Shown: positions 37,435 through 49,644 of the stretch, piece after piece | How positions within the stretch are numbered: position 1 is the first letter of the stretch | How the letters are laid out: every line of letters begins with the position of its first letter | Assembly (NCBI GenBank): GCA_015039315.1 | Contig: WIDE01000118.1 | Location: 1-64,000 of the forward strand | DNA length: 64,000 nucleotides | Source of the DNA: Clavulina sp. PMI_390 | Taxonomy: Eukaryota; Basidiomycota; Agaricomycetes; Cantharellales; Hydnaceae | Direction: 5' to 3' | Program-made: the position numbers and the translations under genes | Notes under the pieces: model-generated | Databases searched by the model: none | Told to the model about the DNA's origin: nothing | What the model saw: the letters and a program-made list of their open reading frames with translations, nothing else

Positions 37435-40400
37435 CTAGGAAAACCAGCCCCGCTGTACCTTCTCTCCCGCCACTCTCACATGCGTATGGTGGCTTCTGTC
37501 GGCCTGCGAATGCGAGCAACAAGAGATATTTCTGAGCCACTCATCACCATGCGGTATCTCAATCCCCCTTTCATCGGTCATCGGCTGATGCCCATCATGG
37601 CTTGCCACCATATCCATATCAATACGGCATTCCCCTGCACCACAGCGGCACCCGAACCCATGTAATATATGTGAGAGGGTGCATCGACGGGATGGCTCGA
37701 TGAGCATCATTCGCTCTATCGTGCTTTGTGATTCGCGCGGAAGAAGACTGAAGATCGAGTTCTCAGCCGAATGTGCCCCAGATAGCTGAGGATTAAGAAG
37801 TCCAACCTGCGGCTGGTTGTTTACAGCTTGTCCAATGTTTGAGGACACGGCCGACATCCTGGTAAGCGCCGGGCTTAGAGGCACATCCTGATTGAATGAT
37901 GATCGGGACGAGTGAGGGATTGAATCTGTGATGGAGGGCGAGATATGGTCCATGATGACGGGTTCGGGATCTTGCGAGTCGACAGACATCCACGCTCTCA
38001 ATGGTAAGCCTCCATGCCATAGACTCTCCGCCCAATTGAGAACCATCAGTTCGCCACGGGACACCGCCTCGCCCGAAGTGCTTTGCTCGCCATCCTCCTC
38101 ACTCGAGGGCTGGTGACTCTCTTCCTTGCGTAAGCGGGGTGTAAAACCTTCCAGTATAGTGGGCATAGGAAATGTTGGGGAATTGTACCCCTCACGGGTG
38201 TGTAGGGGGGTTTCGAATGCAGCTAGGGCGGCTTGACCGACCGCCAGTGTCCTTTCCTCATTATTTCTTAGTTTAGCAGTCAAGCCAATACTGAGCCCCA
38301 CTTCCCTGGGCGTTGGTCTATCGGGGGACAGCCAGGACTCACGTCTGTTCTCTATCACTATGGCTGGGGATGCCGATGAGCGAAGAGATTCAGCGTCGTC
38401 ACGCTCTACTGAATCATTGCCTCCAGGTATTACCGATTCTGGCTCGGCGTTTACCCGCTGGACTGTTAGCTGGGGGTGCGTTATAACAAACGACCTGTAG
38501 CCAACATCATTTTTGAAGTCCGATACCTTCCACGGAAAGCGCCGTAAGGTCATGAGAAGGAAGAGGACCGCAACGCTCCACACATCTGCTTTCCGGGGAT
38601 CATAGCTGCTCTGGGTAAGGATTTCTGGAGCAATGAAAGGACCCATACCGGTGATTCCGGTGGCTGCGACAGTTGCCTTACCTGGGTAGTGGAACACGGT
38701 GGCGCTACCAAAGTCAATGAGCTTGACGAGGTTGCTTGTAGTCATCATACAGTTTTCGAGCTGTATGTCACGATGAGCGAGGCCCATGCTGTGCATATAG
38801 GAGACGCCGTCGCAAATTTGACGGAACACACAGTATATCTCGGGGCGGCTCATCTTGCCAGTCATTACGATGCTAAGGAGATCGTATGGTGCGTATTCCA
38901 TGACCTGGAAAAAGGAAGTTATAGTAGGTCAGATACATTGCCAAAATATACAGAATTCACCTCGTAATAGTGCTTATTATCACTGATCAGATCAATTGTC
39001 TCGATGATGTTGGGGTGATGAAGCGCACTGCCAACGCAGAATTCAGCGGTTATCTTCTTTTGATGCTCCTTGAGTGTCTCGCCCGCCTTCTTTGCACGAA
39101 ACTCCTTAACGGCATAGTACGTTTCACCAGTGGTTGCGCTCCCCTTGAGGAGACGCACTGTGCCTCCAGCCCCAACCCCAAGTACTTGTCCCAACTTCCC
39201 GTACTTTTTGCTAAGATTGGCTTGGGTGGCTTGATCTAATGATCGGGTGAACAGTGTCTCAACTGAGCGGCTCGATGAAACCCAAGAGCCGGGCCTCCTC
39301 CTTAGCTTAGACGATCGCAAAGAAGATGGTGCTAATGGGCAGATACCATAGTATGTTGGCGGGTAGGATGTTGATGATAGATGTTGTGTTGGAGTGTTTT
39401 TGGTGAGAAGTGGATGGCCATAAGACTACGGTAGTAGGAGGAATTATCATTGGATGCTCACCATCGGATGCAGCAGTTTGAGAAGAATTCAAGGTGCCGC
39501 CCCAATATCTGGAGAACACTCGACGACGAATTTCTTGCCCAAGTTCTACATACTTGATGTCCATCGCGGACTCAAAGAGCCATTCGGAATCCGATCGTCG
39601 CGCTAACACTGCTCCCGCGAGGTGCTGTTGGATGAGCGAGCAAAAGAACCAGCAATTCTCCTGCAAGAAAAAAGTTTGAGAGGATAAGACAAGCTGGATG
39701 ATCAGGTAGGTTAGACTCACTGGCCAAAGTTTATAGTAAACTAGTTCCTCAATGATGATACGAAGCAGCCTAGACAGGTCATTGAGGGTTGGATTCGCTG
39801 TGAGGTCTTTTCGGGTCTCTTGAGACGCTCCTTGAACCAGCTTGGCGAGGTCCGCAGACAGTGACGCCTAGATTAACACCGTGAAAGAAGTTAGCTGAAG
39901 ATCAAAATTCTGACAAAGGAAGGGATTGACTCACTCTGTCATTCGCTTTCGTAACACCGCTTCCGAGAACGAATCCAAAGTCAGACACACCCTCTCCACG
40001 TCGCCGATCAAGTCTCAGCCACATTGTTTTCTTTCTTGCGCGTTGAAGTTGCAATATTATGAACCGGTGGGTAACAAGGCCCGCAGGCTCACAGTATCCT
40101 CTGACAGAGACAATCTCGGCGCCCTTCAGAGCGTTTCCCTGATCGATGAAGTCACACACATCTTCCAACGAGAACTCCATTGCCCCGCGCGCGGGAAAGA
40201 ACGTAGAGAAAGACGCAACGGAGTTTCGATCAGATTGAGATTCTTCACCATCTTCACCTACGATGAGGGGAAGCGAAGTAGTGGAGCTTGACGGCGAGCC
40301 CGAAGGTATGCCGCTAAGCCAGGAGCGGAGCGGGTTAGTGCCATCATCTTCCGCAAAAAAATCGGCGATGGGAGATATTAGGGACAAGGTCGAGTTTCGG

Positions 40401-40579
40401 CGTATGCTCCATTGAGCATCATCTATGTCAATCCCAGCCCAGGTGGGTGAATGCTCAGAGTCGACTGTTGGGACGATGGATTCTGGGATCGTGGCAGTTG
40501 GCGAGTTCTCCTTGACGACAGAGATCGGAGTTATTATGCCTTTTCTCTGAGAACCAGCGTGAATGGGGCGACTTACCAT
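37435..40579 (-). CDS. HRF-NCW module fused to a HAL5/NPR-type protein kinase
   Basis: Five exons join in phase: 40579-39935, 39867-39721, 39660-39462, 39331-38961 and 38904-37435, giving 943 residues. Residues ~1-140 are polar. The unknown module follows: [46 protein letters not shown], then [19 protein letters not shown] and [12 protein letters not shown] phase-1 intron (39461-39332) leads straight into the kinase: [14 protein letters not shown] glycine loop, YYAVKEF lysine, HRDIQLENC catalytic loop, [23 protein letters not shown] and [11 protein letters not shown]. The kinase part has no ATG before its glycine loop, which favours a fusion over two genes. The [16 protein letters not shown] segment is typical of HAL5/SAT4/NPR1 kinases, which control nutrient and ion transporters. 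The catalytic-loop Lys is Gln. The 40579 Met is followed at once by GTAAGT, so the start is uncertain. Confidence 0.75.
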
Positions 40580-41887
40580 CGGTCGATGTATGGATAGCGG
40601 ACAAAGAATAGGTTAGATGTAATGTGATGCGCCACGAGAGATATACCGGCTCAGTTTCGGTCGGAGAATCAGTCCGTGCAGTGAAGCAAGCGAAGATTTT
40701 GGTTATCTGGATTTACAGTAAGAACACCAAAACTCGTTCGGATGAGAAAAGGTCTCATAGCATGGGCCGCATGGATGGGTAAGCAGGAAAGCGTATCGGC
40801 TCACAATTGGGATTGCAGTGCTATGGAAGTTGGCAGCTGGTGAAAGAATGAGGTTATTTTTCACTTGGCTATATATGCACTGAGTTTGGAACGTTTTCCA
40901 ACCAGACTTGCTGTACTTGAAACCCAGCTGGTGAACAGCTTTCGTAGTGGGAACCGTGAGAAGAACTCGGAACCGAAAACTCTGTGCGAAACGCTCCTGA
41001 CAATTTGGGTAGATATCAACATGCTTGGTTGTCGCGTCTATCACTGGAAGGACTACATGGTGCGCTCCAAGGACATGAGAACTACCGCAGATATTCTCTC
41101 CAATCTTGGCTTATTGTCTCAGCTGTTAGCCTCTTTGCAACACATATATTGTAAGGTCGTCCAACACTCACGACCCACCTGGCGTATGGATCTCATAGCA
41201 GATTACAGCATTCCTCCAATATATTGGGAAAGGAACAAAACTGGAAAGACCGATTCCAGTACATCGGCACTGAACACGATCCTCGGCTTATTTTTTCTGT
41301 CTTTGCTCCACAATTTACAATCGTCCGCTATATATTGGCGCACAAAGCGGATTCTGGCCATTATAGAGAGACATTGGCAACTTGGTGTCTCATAGAAGTG
41401 TTACCATACCCTTGGTCCCGGTGCCTAGGATTGACCAACTCGTGCGCTTTGACAATGGACACCGAAAGGCTGCGGTCATCCTCTGGCTGCTTTGGCTCCT
41501 CCTTTGGCTCCTTTGGAAATTACCGCGTCTAAGTCTCTATACTGAAGATCGAGCCACGAACTGCCAAGCCAGTGACTTAGATGCTGCATGATTCTCGACA
41601 TCTCTTTGCTCCACTATTTCCAAATTCCGATCGACAGAATTGTCATTCTTATCCATTGTTTGCCCCTTGTTCCTGGCTCTCCGTTCGGTTCCCCTCGTCC
41701 TGCTCGACTCTCGGCAGCCCTCTAGGCTGGAAATATGCTTGGCATGCTCTACGTCAGGACAAATCGGACATTCACCTCGTCGATGCCTGCACCATAAATG
41801 GGAGCCGAAGGGCTGCGTGGGTCATAGCCAGGCCCCCCTTCTCACCTCCTTCCTGGCCCAGAACCAGCTCGAAGTAACGATCACGAA
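40580..41887. other. Intergenic, one unsupported long frame
   Basis: A plus-strand frame at 40865-41395 (176 codons, starts MAIYALSLERF) is the longest open stretch, but its composition is not protein-like and it has no recognisable family or spliced partner. The promoters of the kinase fusion and the next plus-strand gene must lie here. Confidence 0.35.
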
Positions 41888-43083
41888 ATGGAAGCTCCTC
41901 GAATCACCGTTGGCAAGCGCGCTTGGCTATGGGGTATGTGGCATGGTGTTCTCGCTTCTGAAAGCTGAGTTTGACGCGGGTTTATCCAGGTGCCATCGTT
42001 CTTGCTAGCATCATTGTCATCTGTGAGCGGTGTTATCACTTTTACACTTCCCCTCCCCTTGACCCACCAGAACCTGACATTCCGCCGACTATTCTAGCTA
42101 CGGCAGGAGCCTCGAGCGCGGACGCTGACGCTGCTACGACTTACTACTCTAATGGTGGCGGATCCAACAACCCTCCAGATACGACGGACTGCCACTATTA
42201 CGGCACATGTTATTGCCGGGAGACTGACGATTGCGATGATTACCACGAAGCCTCGTCTCGCCGATCTATGCCTGCGCCTATGCCTGAGCTGACCAAGCGC
42301 CTCGTGCATCTTTCGCACCCAAGTGAGGCAGACGACTCGGATCTTAGCGGTTTAGTCAAAGGTGTCAAGGGAGCGGACGGATGGGGGATCGGTGTGGGCC
42401 TTTTGACTATCGCGTCCGTGATTGGGTTGTAAGTATCCATCACTCCCTCTCTTTTCTTTGCTCTGGGGATCCCCAGCTTGCAATGTTCCAGAGTTCTGAT
42501 CATCGATCTTCGTTTCGCTTCCAACTACTTGTGCGATCGTGGCGATGAAGAAGAAAACAGTGAATGGCGTCTGGGAGAAGAGAGTTTTCATGACACTTAT
42601 CCCCATCTGGTTCTGTGCGTCTTGCTCACGTTCTCGTCCTCCGTGAAGATGAATCATCTTCGCGCTGCTATCGCTGAACGCTGCCTAACCTCTCCCCATC
42701 CCACTTATCTCCCATTAGCCTCAATTATTGCTACTCTTGCAGCGAGTTCCGATGGCTCTGCCTCTCTAGCTCTCGTCGCGTGGTCCTTCATCGCTCTGTT
42801 CCTTGGTACGTCAATTTCTTCCTTTCTCAGCGTTTTCGCGAATCTTGTGCCTCCTATCCATCCCGCTCATCTTGTACCGGCTCTCGCTGCATTTCTAGTC
42901 ATCGTTGATGCGGTATGGGCCTACAAGGCGGTGAAGAGGGAGGAAGCGGCGGGGGGAGGGGATGCCGAAGCTGCAAAGAGCGAGACCAGTGCGGAGGCTG
43001 GAGCTGACGCCAACATTGAGAAGCTTCCTGCATCTCGCGCCTTCCCTCCTGAGGGCGAAGCTCAAAGCACTGATGAGAAGTAG
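41888..43083 (+). CDS. Predicted membrane protein, several hydrophobic segments, unknown
   Basis: Three exons fit in phase: 41888-41933, 41990-42428 and 42477-43083, giving 363 residues. The start MEAPRITVGKRAWLW runs across the first intron into GAIVLASIIVICERCYHFYT, a membrane-like segment. A Ser/Ala- and Asp-rich part with a short Cys/His/Tyr cluster follows (DCHYYGTCYCRETDDC). A second hydrophobic end (GIGVGLLTIASVIGL) closes exon 2. Exon 3 has LVLCVLLTF and two or three further hydrophobic stretches (around TYLPLASIIATLAA and LVPALAAFLVIVDAVWAY), then a charged tail ending STDEK. Exon 3 could instead be a separate gene starting at 42649 (MNHLRAAIAERC). I do not recognise the family. Confidence 0.5.
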
Positions 43084-43866
43084 CATTTTGTAATTCCGGG
43101 TTGAGACTGCTGTTTGCTTGTTGTTCGTTACTCTTGGGCTTAATCGTCTTGTGCTGCAATTCTGTTTTCTTGTAACCTGTTTTCATTCTTTTCTGGGATA
43201 TATCCTCTGTAGCCAACGAGTCTCTAGTTGCATGAACTTGGGTTTTTTCATTTTTCAGCTCGGCATGTTCAAGTTCTCACTCGCTCTCGCTCCACGGATG
43301 GAAGGTTCGAGGTAGTTGTGGACCGTGGGAAGTTGACGGAACCGAATGGTCGCATATCGTCATCGAACACCAACCTCACCGCGAACACCAGTAGGAAAAC
43401 GTCGACGTTGCTAAACCCGTCGTGCCCAATGTAAGAAATGCCAAAAACACACTTGCTCAGATGTGTTGGTCATCTCACGAAAACGTTTCATAATGGACTA
43501 TATATGCCCCTAATTGTTCATCGCGTTTGTTTCGGAACCCATTCTGCGCTGCTTGCGTACGACAACCCCAGTAGTTCATTACCAACCATCAACTCATCCA
43601 AGGGCCACGCGTCTCGTCGTATAAATTCACCATAAATGACGGCAATCAAGAGAGAAGAATCGCCCCCTCCTCCACCATCCGCAGAGACGAGTGCGAGTAA
43701 TAGTACTGCGGCTGCTGATCGTTAGTACCCAGTTGCATTTGCGCAGTTTCTGGCGTTGCTCTTTTTCTGCGCCCCCTTGGCTTCTTTCTGATTCTCTGCC
43801 TCTCCCCGATCACCGCCAATCCACATTCCTAATCTCACTCCTACTACCACTCACTTGCACCCGTCC
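43084..43866. other. Intergenic, otubain upstream region
   Basis: A short frame from 43637 (MTAIKREESPPPPP) ends at a GTTAGT site and might be an extra 5' exon of the otubain gene, but the join is not convincing. Otherwise nothing is supported. Confidence 0.35.
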
Positions 43867-46032
43867 ATGTCCATGGCCTCAACCTCATCGTCGTCGGCGC
43901 CTACTCGCTCGCCAACACCATCTGCACAACGCGATCGTGCGGCCGATCTTGCACGCCTCAATGCATCGTTCCACGACCTCAACTCGCGGATCCATGCACA
44001 CGACGTCTCCGAGGCAAATGCTACGCGTCATCTCTACACCGAACTCTCCTCTGTCCTCCGCGACCTGGGTGCCTTGTACATGCCCTCATCCTTTGGACGC
44101 CATGCAGCAGCCCAGCAACCTCCAGCAGACTCAACAGCAACATCATCGAGCTCTGACCCCATAATACCTCCTCTACCATCCTCCTCCGACCTCCATATGG
44201 CTTCAACCTCCGAGCCGATCATTCCGCCATTTCCGTCGTCATCATCGCATCCCTCGACAGCAGCTGAACCGCCCTCCAACTCGGAAGTGCCGAGCATACC
44301 TCCAGGGCTCAGCGGTTCGTGCTCTCTATGCGATTTCCAGTACCGCGCTTATCCAACTCACATACTCTGGAATGCTGCCAGAATACGCCGATCGTGAACT
44401 GTCCGACTATGATATCCTTCAGCTCACGCAACAACTCAAAGATGCAGAAGCAGAGAAGCGGGTATGTTGTGTGTCATTCTCTTGGCCCCTCACATATGTG
44501 TTGATTCACCTGTTTGAACTCAATTTCGGCGTCGTCGTCATGTGTTTATTATATCATGCTCCAACCGCCCCGTTGCCTGGTTGGCTCCAAACCCCACACT
44601 CGTGCACTTTTCTTGTCGTCTTGACTTCCATCGCCACTACGACGATTTTTGGCTGGACGACGTAAACATCAATGTCCCGCCCATCGACTTCAACGCCGTC
44701 TTTTCTGTCCTACTTTCGACCGCGGCCTCCGTTGTCCACCCCGCCGCCCTCCTCTCAACCATACAATCACCACCCTCACCCTCAACCACCCCGCACCCAC
44801 CACCCACATGAACGGCGTCGCCTTTCCCGTCATCCGTCTGCTTCCTCCACCACCTCCCGATCATCGCTACTCTCACTCTCTAACGCATCACATCGCCGTC
44901 GCCACCAACACCACCACCATCACCATTACTCCGTCACCCAAAAACAGCCACTCATCGCAGCCACCGTCCCACTCACCGTCCTCAAATCCGAGTACGCATC
45001 CCCGATCGTGCGCGCCAAGATCGACTGGCTCTCCACGCCCTCCAACGCCAAGAACACGAACAAGTCACAAGGCTGGACAGGCCTCCGTCGCACACGCGGC
45101 GATGGCGACTGCTTCTACCGCAGTGTCGCGTTCTCGTATGTCGAGCGTATATTAGAAGCACGAGATCAGGAGCTGGCTGCTGCTTCGAGTCTGAGTACGC
45201 TCGAGGGCTGGCTGATGAATTTGGAGAGTGTGGGCTTTGAGAGAGGGGCTGTGCGTTTTTCTCCGTCCCTCGCATTCTTCACGGTTTTTGACTAATGATG
45301 GATCCCTCGATAGTTTGAGGACTTTTATGATGCCCTGCGAGAGATCATCACGAATGTGTTCCAGCCTGACGAGACAGGCTCGGTCCTCACACCCATCAGC
45401 CTCCTCGAGCGCTTCCAGGATCCCTACAGTGCGTCCTTTCTATCCTTCTACCTTCCTTTATACTCACCCACCCGTCCCGTATATCTCGATCTCGATCTCT
45501 CGCCCCTATAGTCTCCAACTCGATCGTCACCTTCCTCCGCCTCCTCACCAGCGCCTACATGCGCCTGAACGCAGACGACTTTGCGCCCTTCCTCCTCGAC
45601 CCCGAGACATTCGAGCAGATCGACCTCGTGAGCTTTTGCTCGAGTCAGGTGGAATGCATGGGCAAAGAGGCGGACCATGTGCAGATCCAGGCGCTCACGC
45701 GGGCACTGAGGATCCCGGTGGACATTGCGTATATGGATGGGAACGCTGCGCTTGCTGCGGGCGCGAATGTCTCTGCGGGAGGAGACGAAATTGGTAAAGT
45801 GGACTTTGTGAGGTTTGAGGTGGATGGGCCTGCGGGGAGTGGGGATGGTGCTGAGCCCGTCACGCTGCTGTATCGGTGCGTTTCTTTCCTCGTCCCTTGT
45901 GCGTGAAGAACGGGAGGCTAACTCGTGTTCACACACTTGTGATATAGGCCAGGGCACTATGATATCCTCGAGAAGAAGGACGTCCTACCTCTGGAAGGCT
46001 TCGTCAGGGAGCGGAGTATACCTTTCCCGTGA
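43867..46032 (+). CDS. Otubain-like deubiquitinase (peptidase C65)
   Basis: Removes ubiquitin from substrates through a papain-like OTU fold. Six exons fit in phase: 43867-44314, 44382-44461, 44948-45250, 45314-45428, 45512-45875 and 45948-46032, giving 464 residues. The N-terminal 150 residues are Ser/Pro-rich and disordered. The otubain part starts with YADRELSDYDILQLTQQLKD, then PLIAATVPLTVLKSEYASP, and the catalytic box RRTRGDGDCFYRSVAFSY (Asp and nucleophile Cys of GDGDCF). Later come FLRLLTSAYM, KEADHVQIQALTRAL and the catalytic His in LYRPGHYDILEK. Intron 2 is unusually long (486 nt) and filled with CCACC-type low-complexity sequence. Two broken duplicates of this gene lie downstream (49.3 and 55.6 kb). 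The first exon could begin upstream at 43637. Confidence 0.88.
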
Positions 46033-46817
46033 TGCTCTATTCCCGACCCTCCTTGTGATGAGCGAGTTCATTTGTACTATATTGTACCTGATACCTCAAT
46101 ATGCTGTATTAGTACAACTCCTTGTATTGAATAATCACTGATTCTTTTTCCGTTGTACAAAATCTTTGGGCTGCACTGTGGAATCTATGAGGCATACCGA
46201 GTCGCAGAAGCGAACAATGACTCATCGTGTCGTTCAGCAATCTGACAGACTGTTCCCAATGGCAGGCCCCACCAATGCAGGCTGAGACTCATTCGATCTA
46301 TGAACAAACTTCTATATCTCACTCCAGGGCTCCGAGACTTTCCCACGTTGCTGTAACCATGCTCAGACCGCCTCTCAGCCCAACCTACTGTCAAAGTGTA
46401 CTCGAAACTAGGTAGCTTGCTATGAGTGGCCGTCGGTCGCACCAATTTCTAGAATAAACTGTTTGCTTTCTTCAAAAAACTTTCTAGATAAAAAGGTATA
46501 GAACACTCCTTGAGGAACGACTAGCCCTACCTACTATTGCCGCTCATGGTCAAATCACACCAAGGACTTAAATGGCTTCATTTCGTCCCAATAACGGCTC
46601 TACCTATAAGCCACGGGTCGCATGGTATCGTTCGATAAGCTGTGCGACGCAGGTGCATTTGAGTCTGGCACCTCGCGACTTCAACGTGGCCTTGTCAGCA
46701 CTGCTTTTAGGCGGCATTCCTGGCGTTTCACCTCATCTTGCCTGTTCCCTTCGCTTGATCCTAATGTCACCCTGTGTTGTAGACAGTCATCCTATCCCAG
46801 AGCAAAGTTTCCCTGAC
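46033..46817. other. Intergenic: otubain 3' UTR and upstream region of the two-module gene
   Basis: The first part (to about 46200) is the otubain 3' flank; it is repeated, diverged, at 49645-49986. No coding frame was preferred in the rest, and no TATA box was found near 46740. Confidence 0.45.
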
Positions 46818-48824
46818 ATGGACCTCATTGTACGCATGCACCTCTGCCAAATGTTAGACAACTTTCCAGTTCCAAGTCTAAATGCCAAACCTTGTGTACA
46901 TAGGAAGAATTTTTTGCTGAAGAAGATGGCTCGAAGCCCTTTCATGACCTTTTTCTCGCCGATGATGACTGGGACTCACGTCAAAACCTTGATCGAACGA
47001 TGGCAACTCGCGACACAAGACAAGGGCGGAGCTCTAATAGCGCAACCACGGCCTCGACAGCACCACCCGAGCTGACTAACGAGCAAAGCCAATGCGAAGT
47101 GGATTCTGCTACGGAGGCTTCTGCTGTCGCTTCGGATGGAGACTCCAGCTTACATTCCAAATCGTCCGGCGAGCTGCCCCCTGCACGTGACGCCGTCAAG
47201 CACAGGCGAGCTGTGTTTGCGACTGAAAAAGACTTTCTTGAAACGGTCATGCTCAAGCTCTCCCTCAGTGACGTGTGCGATTTCATCGAGAATGGGCCCG
47301 CTCTCCGAGGCGCGCAGATAGTTGCCGTCAGCGGTCATTGGCAACGCGTGGGCTTCATAGTGCATCGTTTTGTCATGCTCCGACTACGCCGCCCAAACCA
47401 TAAAGACATCTGGATGAGACTAGATCGCAACGCGGCGGATGGAACCTCTCTGTTAAAATTCATGGCAACTAATGGCACAACAGAAGCGAATGACCAGGTT
47501 GGTGTTTTGGAGAAGGCAATGCTCCTATTAGATATCTGATGCTTTGCTTGTACCCTATAAGGCTTGTCTTGCTGCTGATCCGAGCCGATTGTCAAGAGGG
47601 GCTTCCTGCGAATTGTTCAGAGCTCTTCCTCACCTCCCTAACCTGTCCGAGTTTGTTCGTTTCCTCCGCATCATCGTGTCTGAAATGAAGATATTTCGAA
47701 TTTGGCGGGTAAGACCTCTGATCATTGCTCTGCTACTCATCATCTTCGCCGTTGAGTAAACGCCCTGTAAATAGGAAAACTGCTGGCTCTTCTGCTCTAT
47801 CATCCAACAGCACCTCATCGGCGGCGGGCTGGGGAATGAATCAAGTTCCGATTGGCTTGTAAAGTCAGGGCTGCACATAAAGCACCCTCATCTCGGTCGG
47901 TTAATCCGTCTTAGAATCTTCTTGAAATATTGGGACAGTTCGTCAACCAGCCCCTCATCTCCCTCTGAGGCAAGTGGTATGGAACCAGAGCTACTTGCAA
48001 GCGAGGCTCCACAGAATCTACCTATACTATCCCCCAGAATCAAGGTTCCGGAACCAGATAGCGATCGAAGTTCAATAAAATCAAATGAGACAGATTTTGT
48101 CCCAGGGGTGCTTCTTGAACTTCCCCTGAAAGCCGTATGCAGGTTTATTGAGCATGGCAAGGCTCTGAGAGATGCGCAAATCCTGTCTATTAGGACCTAT
48201 CGCGAGTCTACAAGCCCTATTACGCATCGTTTTGTCGTCCTCCAACTACATCGAGCTGGTAGGAAGGATATGTGGCTGAGGTTGGATCGCAGACGTGAAG
48301 AGGGCGTCTCGAAAGCAGGATTGATGTTTGCCAGCAGCACAAGCAAGGCTAATGATCGGGTATGTGATCGATTTCTTCCCCGAAATCATATCATGAACAT
48401 CTTTCTGGCCAATTGAGGTCTCGCTAATCCCCATTTCAAAACAGGCGAAAATCTCCCCTGATTTTCTGCAGCTGGTGGAGCAGGCAACCCTTGAAACCTT
48501 TCAGGAGCTCCCTACCAGCGCAATAGCCCCTTTGAGTAATCTAAGCCGACTTCTTCACATCATTGGAGAGGAGTTACTTACCTACCGTATCTGGCCGGTG
48601 AGGCTATCATATTTTACAAATGGGAGATACCATGCAAGCTAATATTCTTCAAGGAAAACTGCTGGTTCTTCTGCTCGCTCATCCAACAACTCCTCACTGG
48701 TGCAGCATCCGGTCCTCAATCTGATCCTGAGTGGTTTACGGAGTCCCGAATCAACATTCAGCATGCTTCAATGGGGCAAGAAATCCGCCGTCGAGTGTTT
48801 GAGCGCTATTGGGGTGTCAATTAG
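46818..48824 (+). CDS. Two tandem HRF-NCW modules in one protein, unknown function
   Basis: Six exons fit in phase: 46818-46829 (12 nt, MDLI), 46904-47497, 47562-47708, 47775-48359, 48445-48597 and 48654-48824, giving 553 residues. Module 1: LSLSDVCDFIENGPALRGA, VHRFVMLRLRRPNHKDIWMR, EANDQ, LPNLSEFVRFLRIIVSEM, then ENCWLFCSIIQQHL. The same exon continues without a stop through a 60-residue polar linker into module 2: [84 protein letters not shown], ending RRRVFERYWGVN. Each module's NCW exon begins right after an intron, as in all other copies. A stop at 48822 removes the tail that the copy at 51.8 kb has; remains of that tail lie at about 48990-49335. Exon 1 is tiny and assigned by analogy. 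Confidence 0.72.
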
Positions 48825-48989
48825 TTTTGAGCGTCTCCGAATACCACGAAAAATACATGCTCTGCCTATATCTCCACCTCGTTCGAGTCAATACCAACTA
48901 TAAATTCCTTCTCGTGCGCTTTCCTTTCGACCGTTGCACCTTGGCACACAGTGACGCTAACACGTAGTCAATTATTCCCGGATATATGG

Positions 48990-49335
48990 GGGTCTATCAT
49001 GGAACACCCTCATTATAACTCCCCACCATTCAGAAGTGTACTGGTATCGTTCTCTTTCCTGTCATGATGCAGGGGCTGATGTCTGGGCACCGCCCACCCC
49101 AGCGGACCTCGAGCTCTGACGAGAAGTTGGATCATGATAATGAACTTCCAAAACCTCCCATCGTGATATCCACTGGCAATATGACCTTAGAAGCGTACGG
49201 CATGGACCCGGAGAATATTATCGATATTTGGCATTTACCTGCTCTCGCGGAGATTCTGAACTCAGCTGCTAGTGACTGCCGGGTCCCGTGTCACCGTAGA
49301 TCATAGGATTCCTCCTTCGAGTTCAGGCATTCAGC
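48990..49335 (+). pseudogene. Remnant of the Pro/acidic tail of a family gene
   Basis: Matches the 3' coding part of the family gene at 51.8 kb (its 53000-53310 portion) at DNA and protein level. The frame from 49064 reads GHRPPQRTSSSDEKLDHDNE and PPIVISTGNMTLEAYGMDP, against GHRPPRKISNTKLDRDDGF and PPVVITTGGMTFEVYGAGP. Stops and indels separate it from the module-2 exon at 48824. It breaks off at about 49335, exactly where otubain sequence begins. Confidence 0.65.
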
Positions 49336-49644
49336 AGAGGAGGGGATGAGATGGGTAAAGTGGATTTTGTGAGGTTTGAGGTGGATGGGCCTGCGGGAAG
49401 TGGGGATGGTGCTGAGCCTGTTACACTGCTTTATCGGTGCGTTTCATTTCTCACCTCTATCTCTACTCGCTTGTGTGCGAAGAGACGGAAGATTGATTCG
49501 TATGACATTCACGATATAGACCACGGCACTATGATAGCCTCGAGAAGAGGGATGTTCTACCGCTGGAGGGCTTCGTTAGGGGGTGGAGTATACCTTTCCC
49601 ATGATGCTCCATTCCAGGCCTAAATGATGCATCATTTGCAATTC
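49336..49644 (+). pseudogene. Otubain 3' fragment (broken duplicate 1)
   Basis: Near-identical to the last 240 coding bases of the otubain at 43867-46032: GKVDFVRFEVDGPAGSGDGA is unchanged, followed by the same donor (tatcg/gtgcgttt), the intron, and a last exon whose cactatgata / cctcgagaag core is kept but frameshifted. The intron is present, so this is a DNA duplication, not a retrocopy. The 5' half with the catalytic Cys is absent. The stop context cctttcccatgatgct resembles the original end. Confidence 0.8.

Noticed and set aside
39307..39330. Treating the kinase as a separate gene starting near 39320
   Set aside because: The first codon there is TTG and no ATG precedes the glycine loop; an in-phase intron to the upstream module explains it better.
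40865..41395. 176-codon plus-strand open frame
   Set aside because: No motif, no codon bias, no splice partner, and stop-free length of this size is expected by chance in a 64-kb window.
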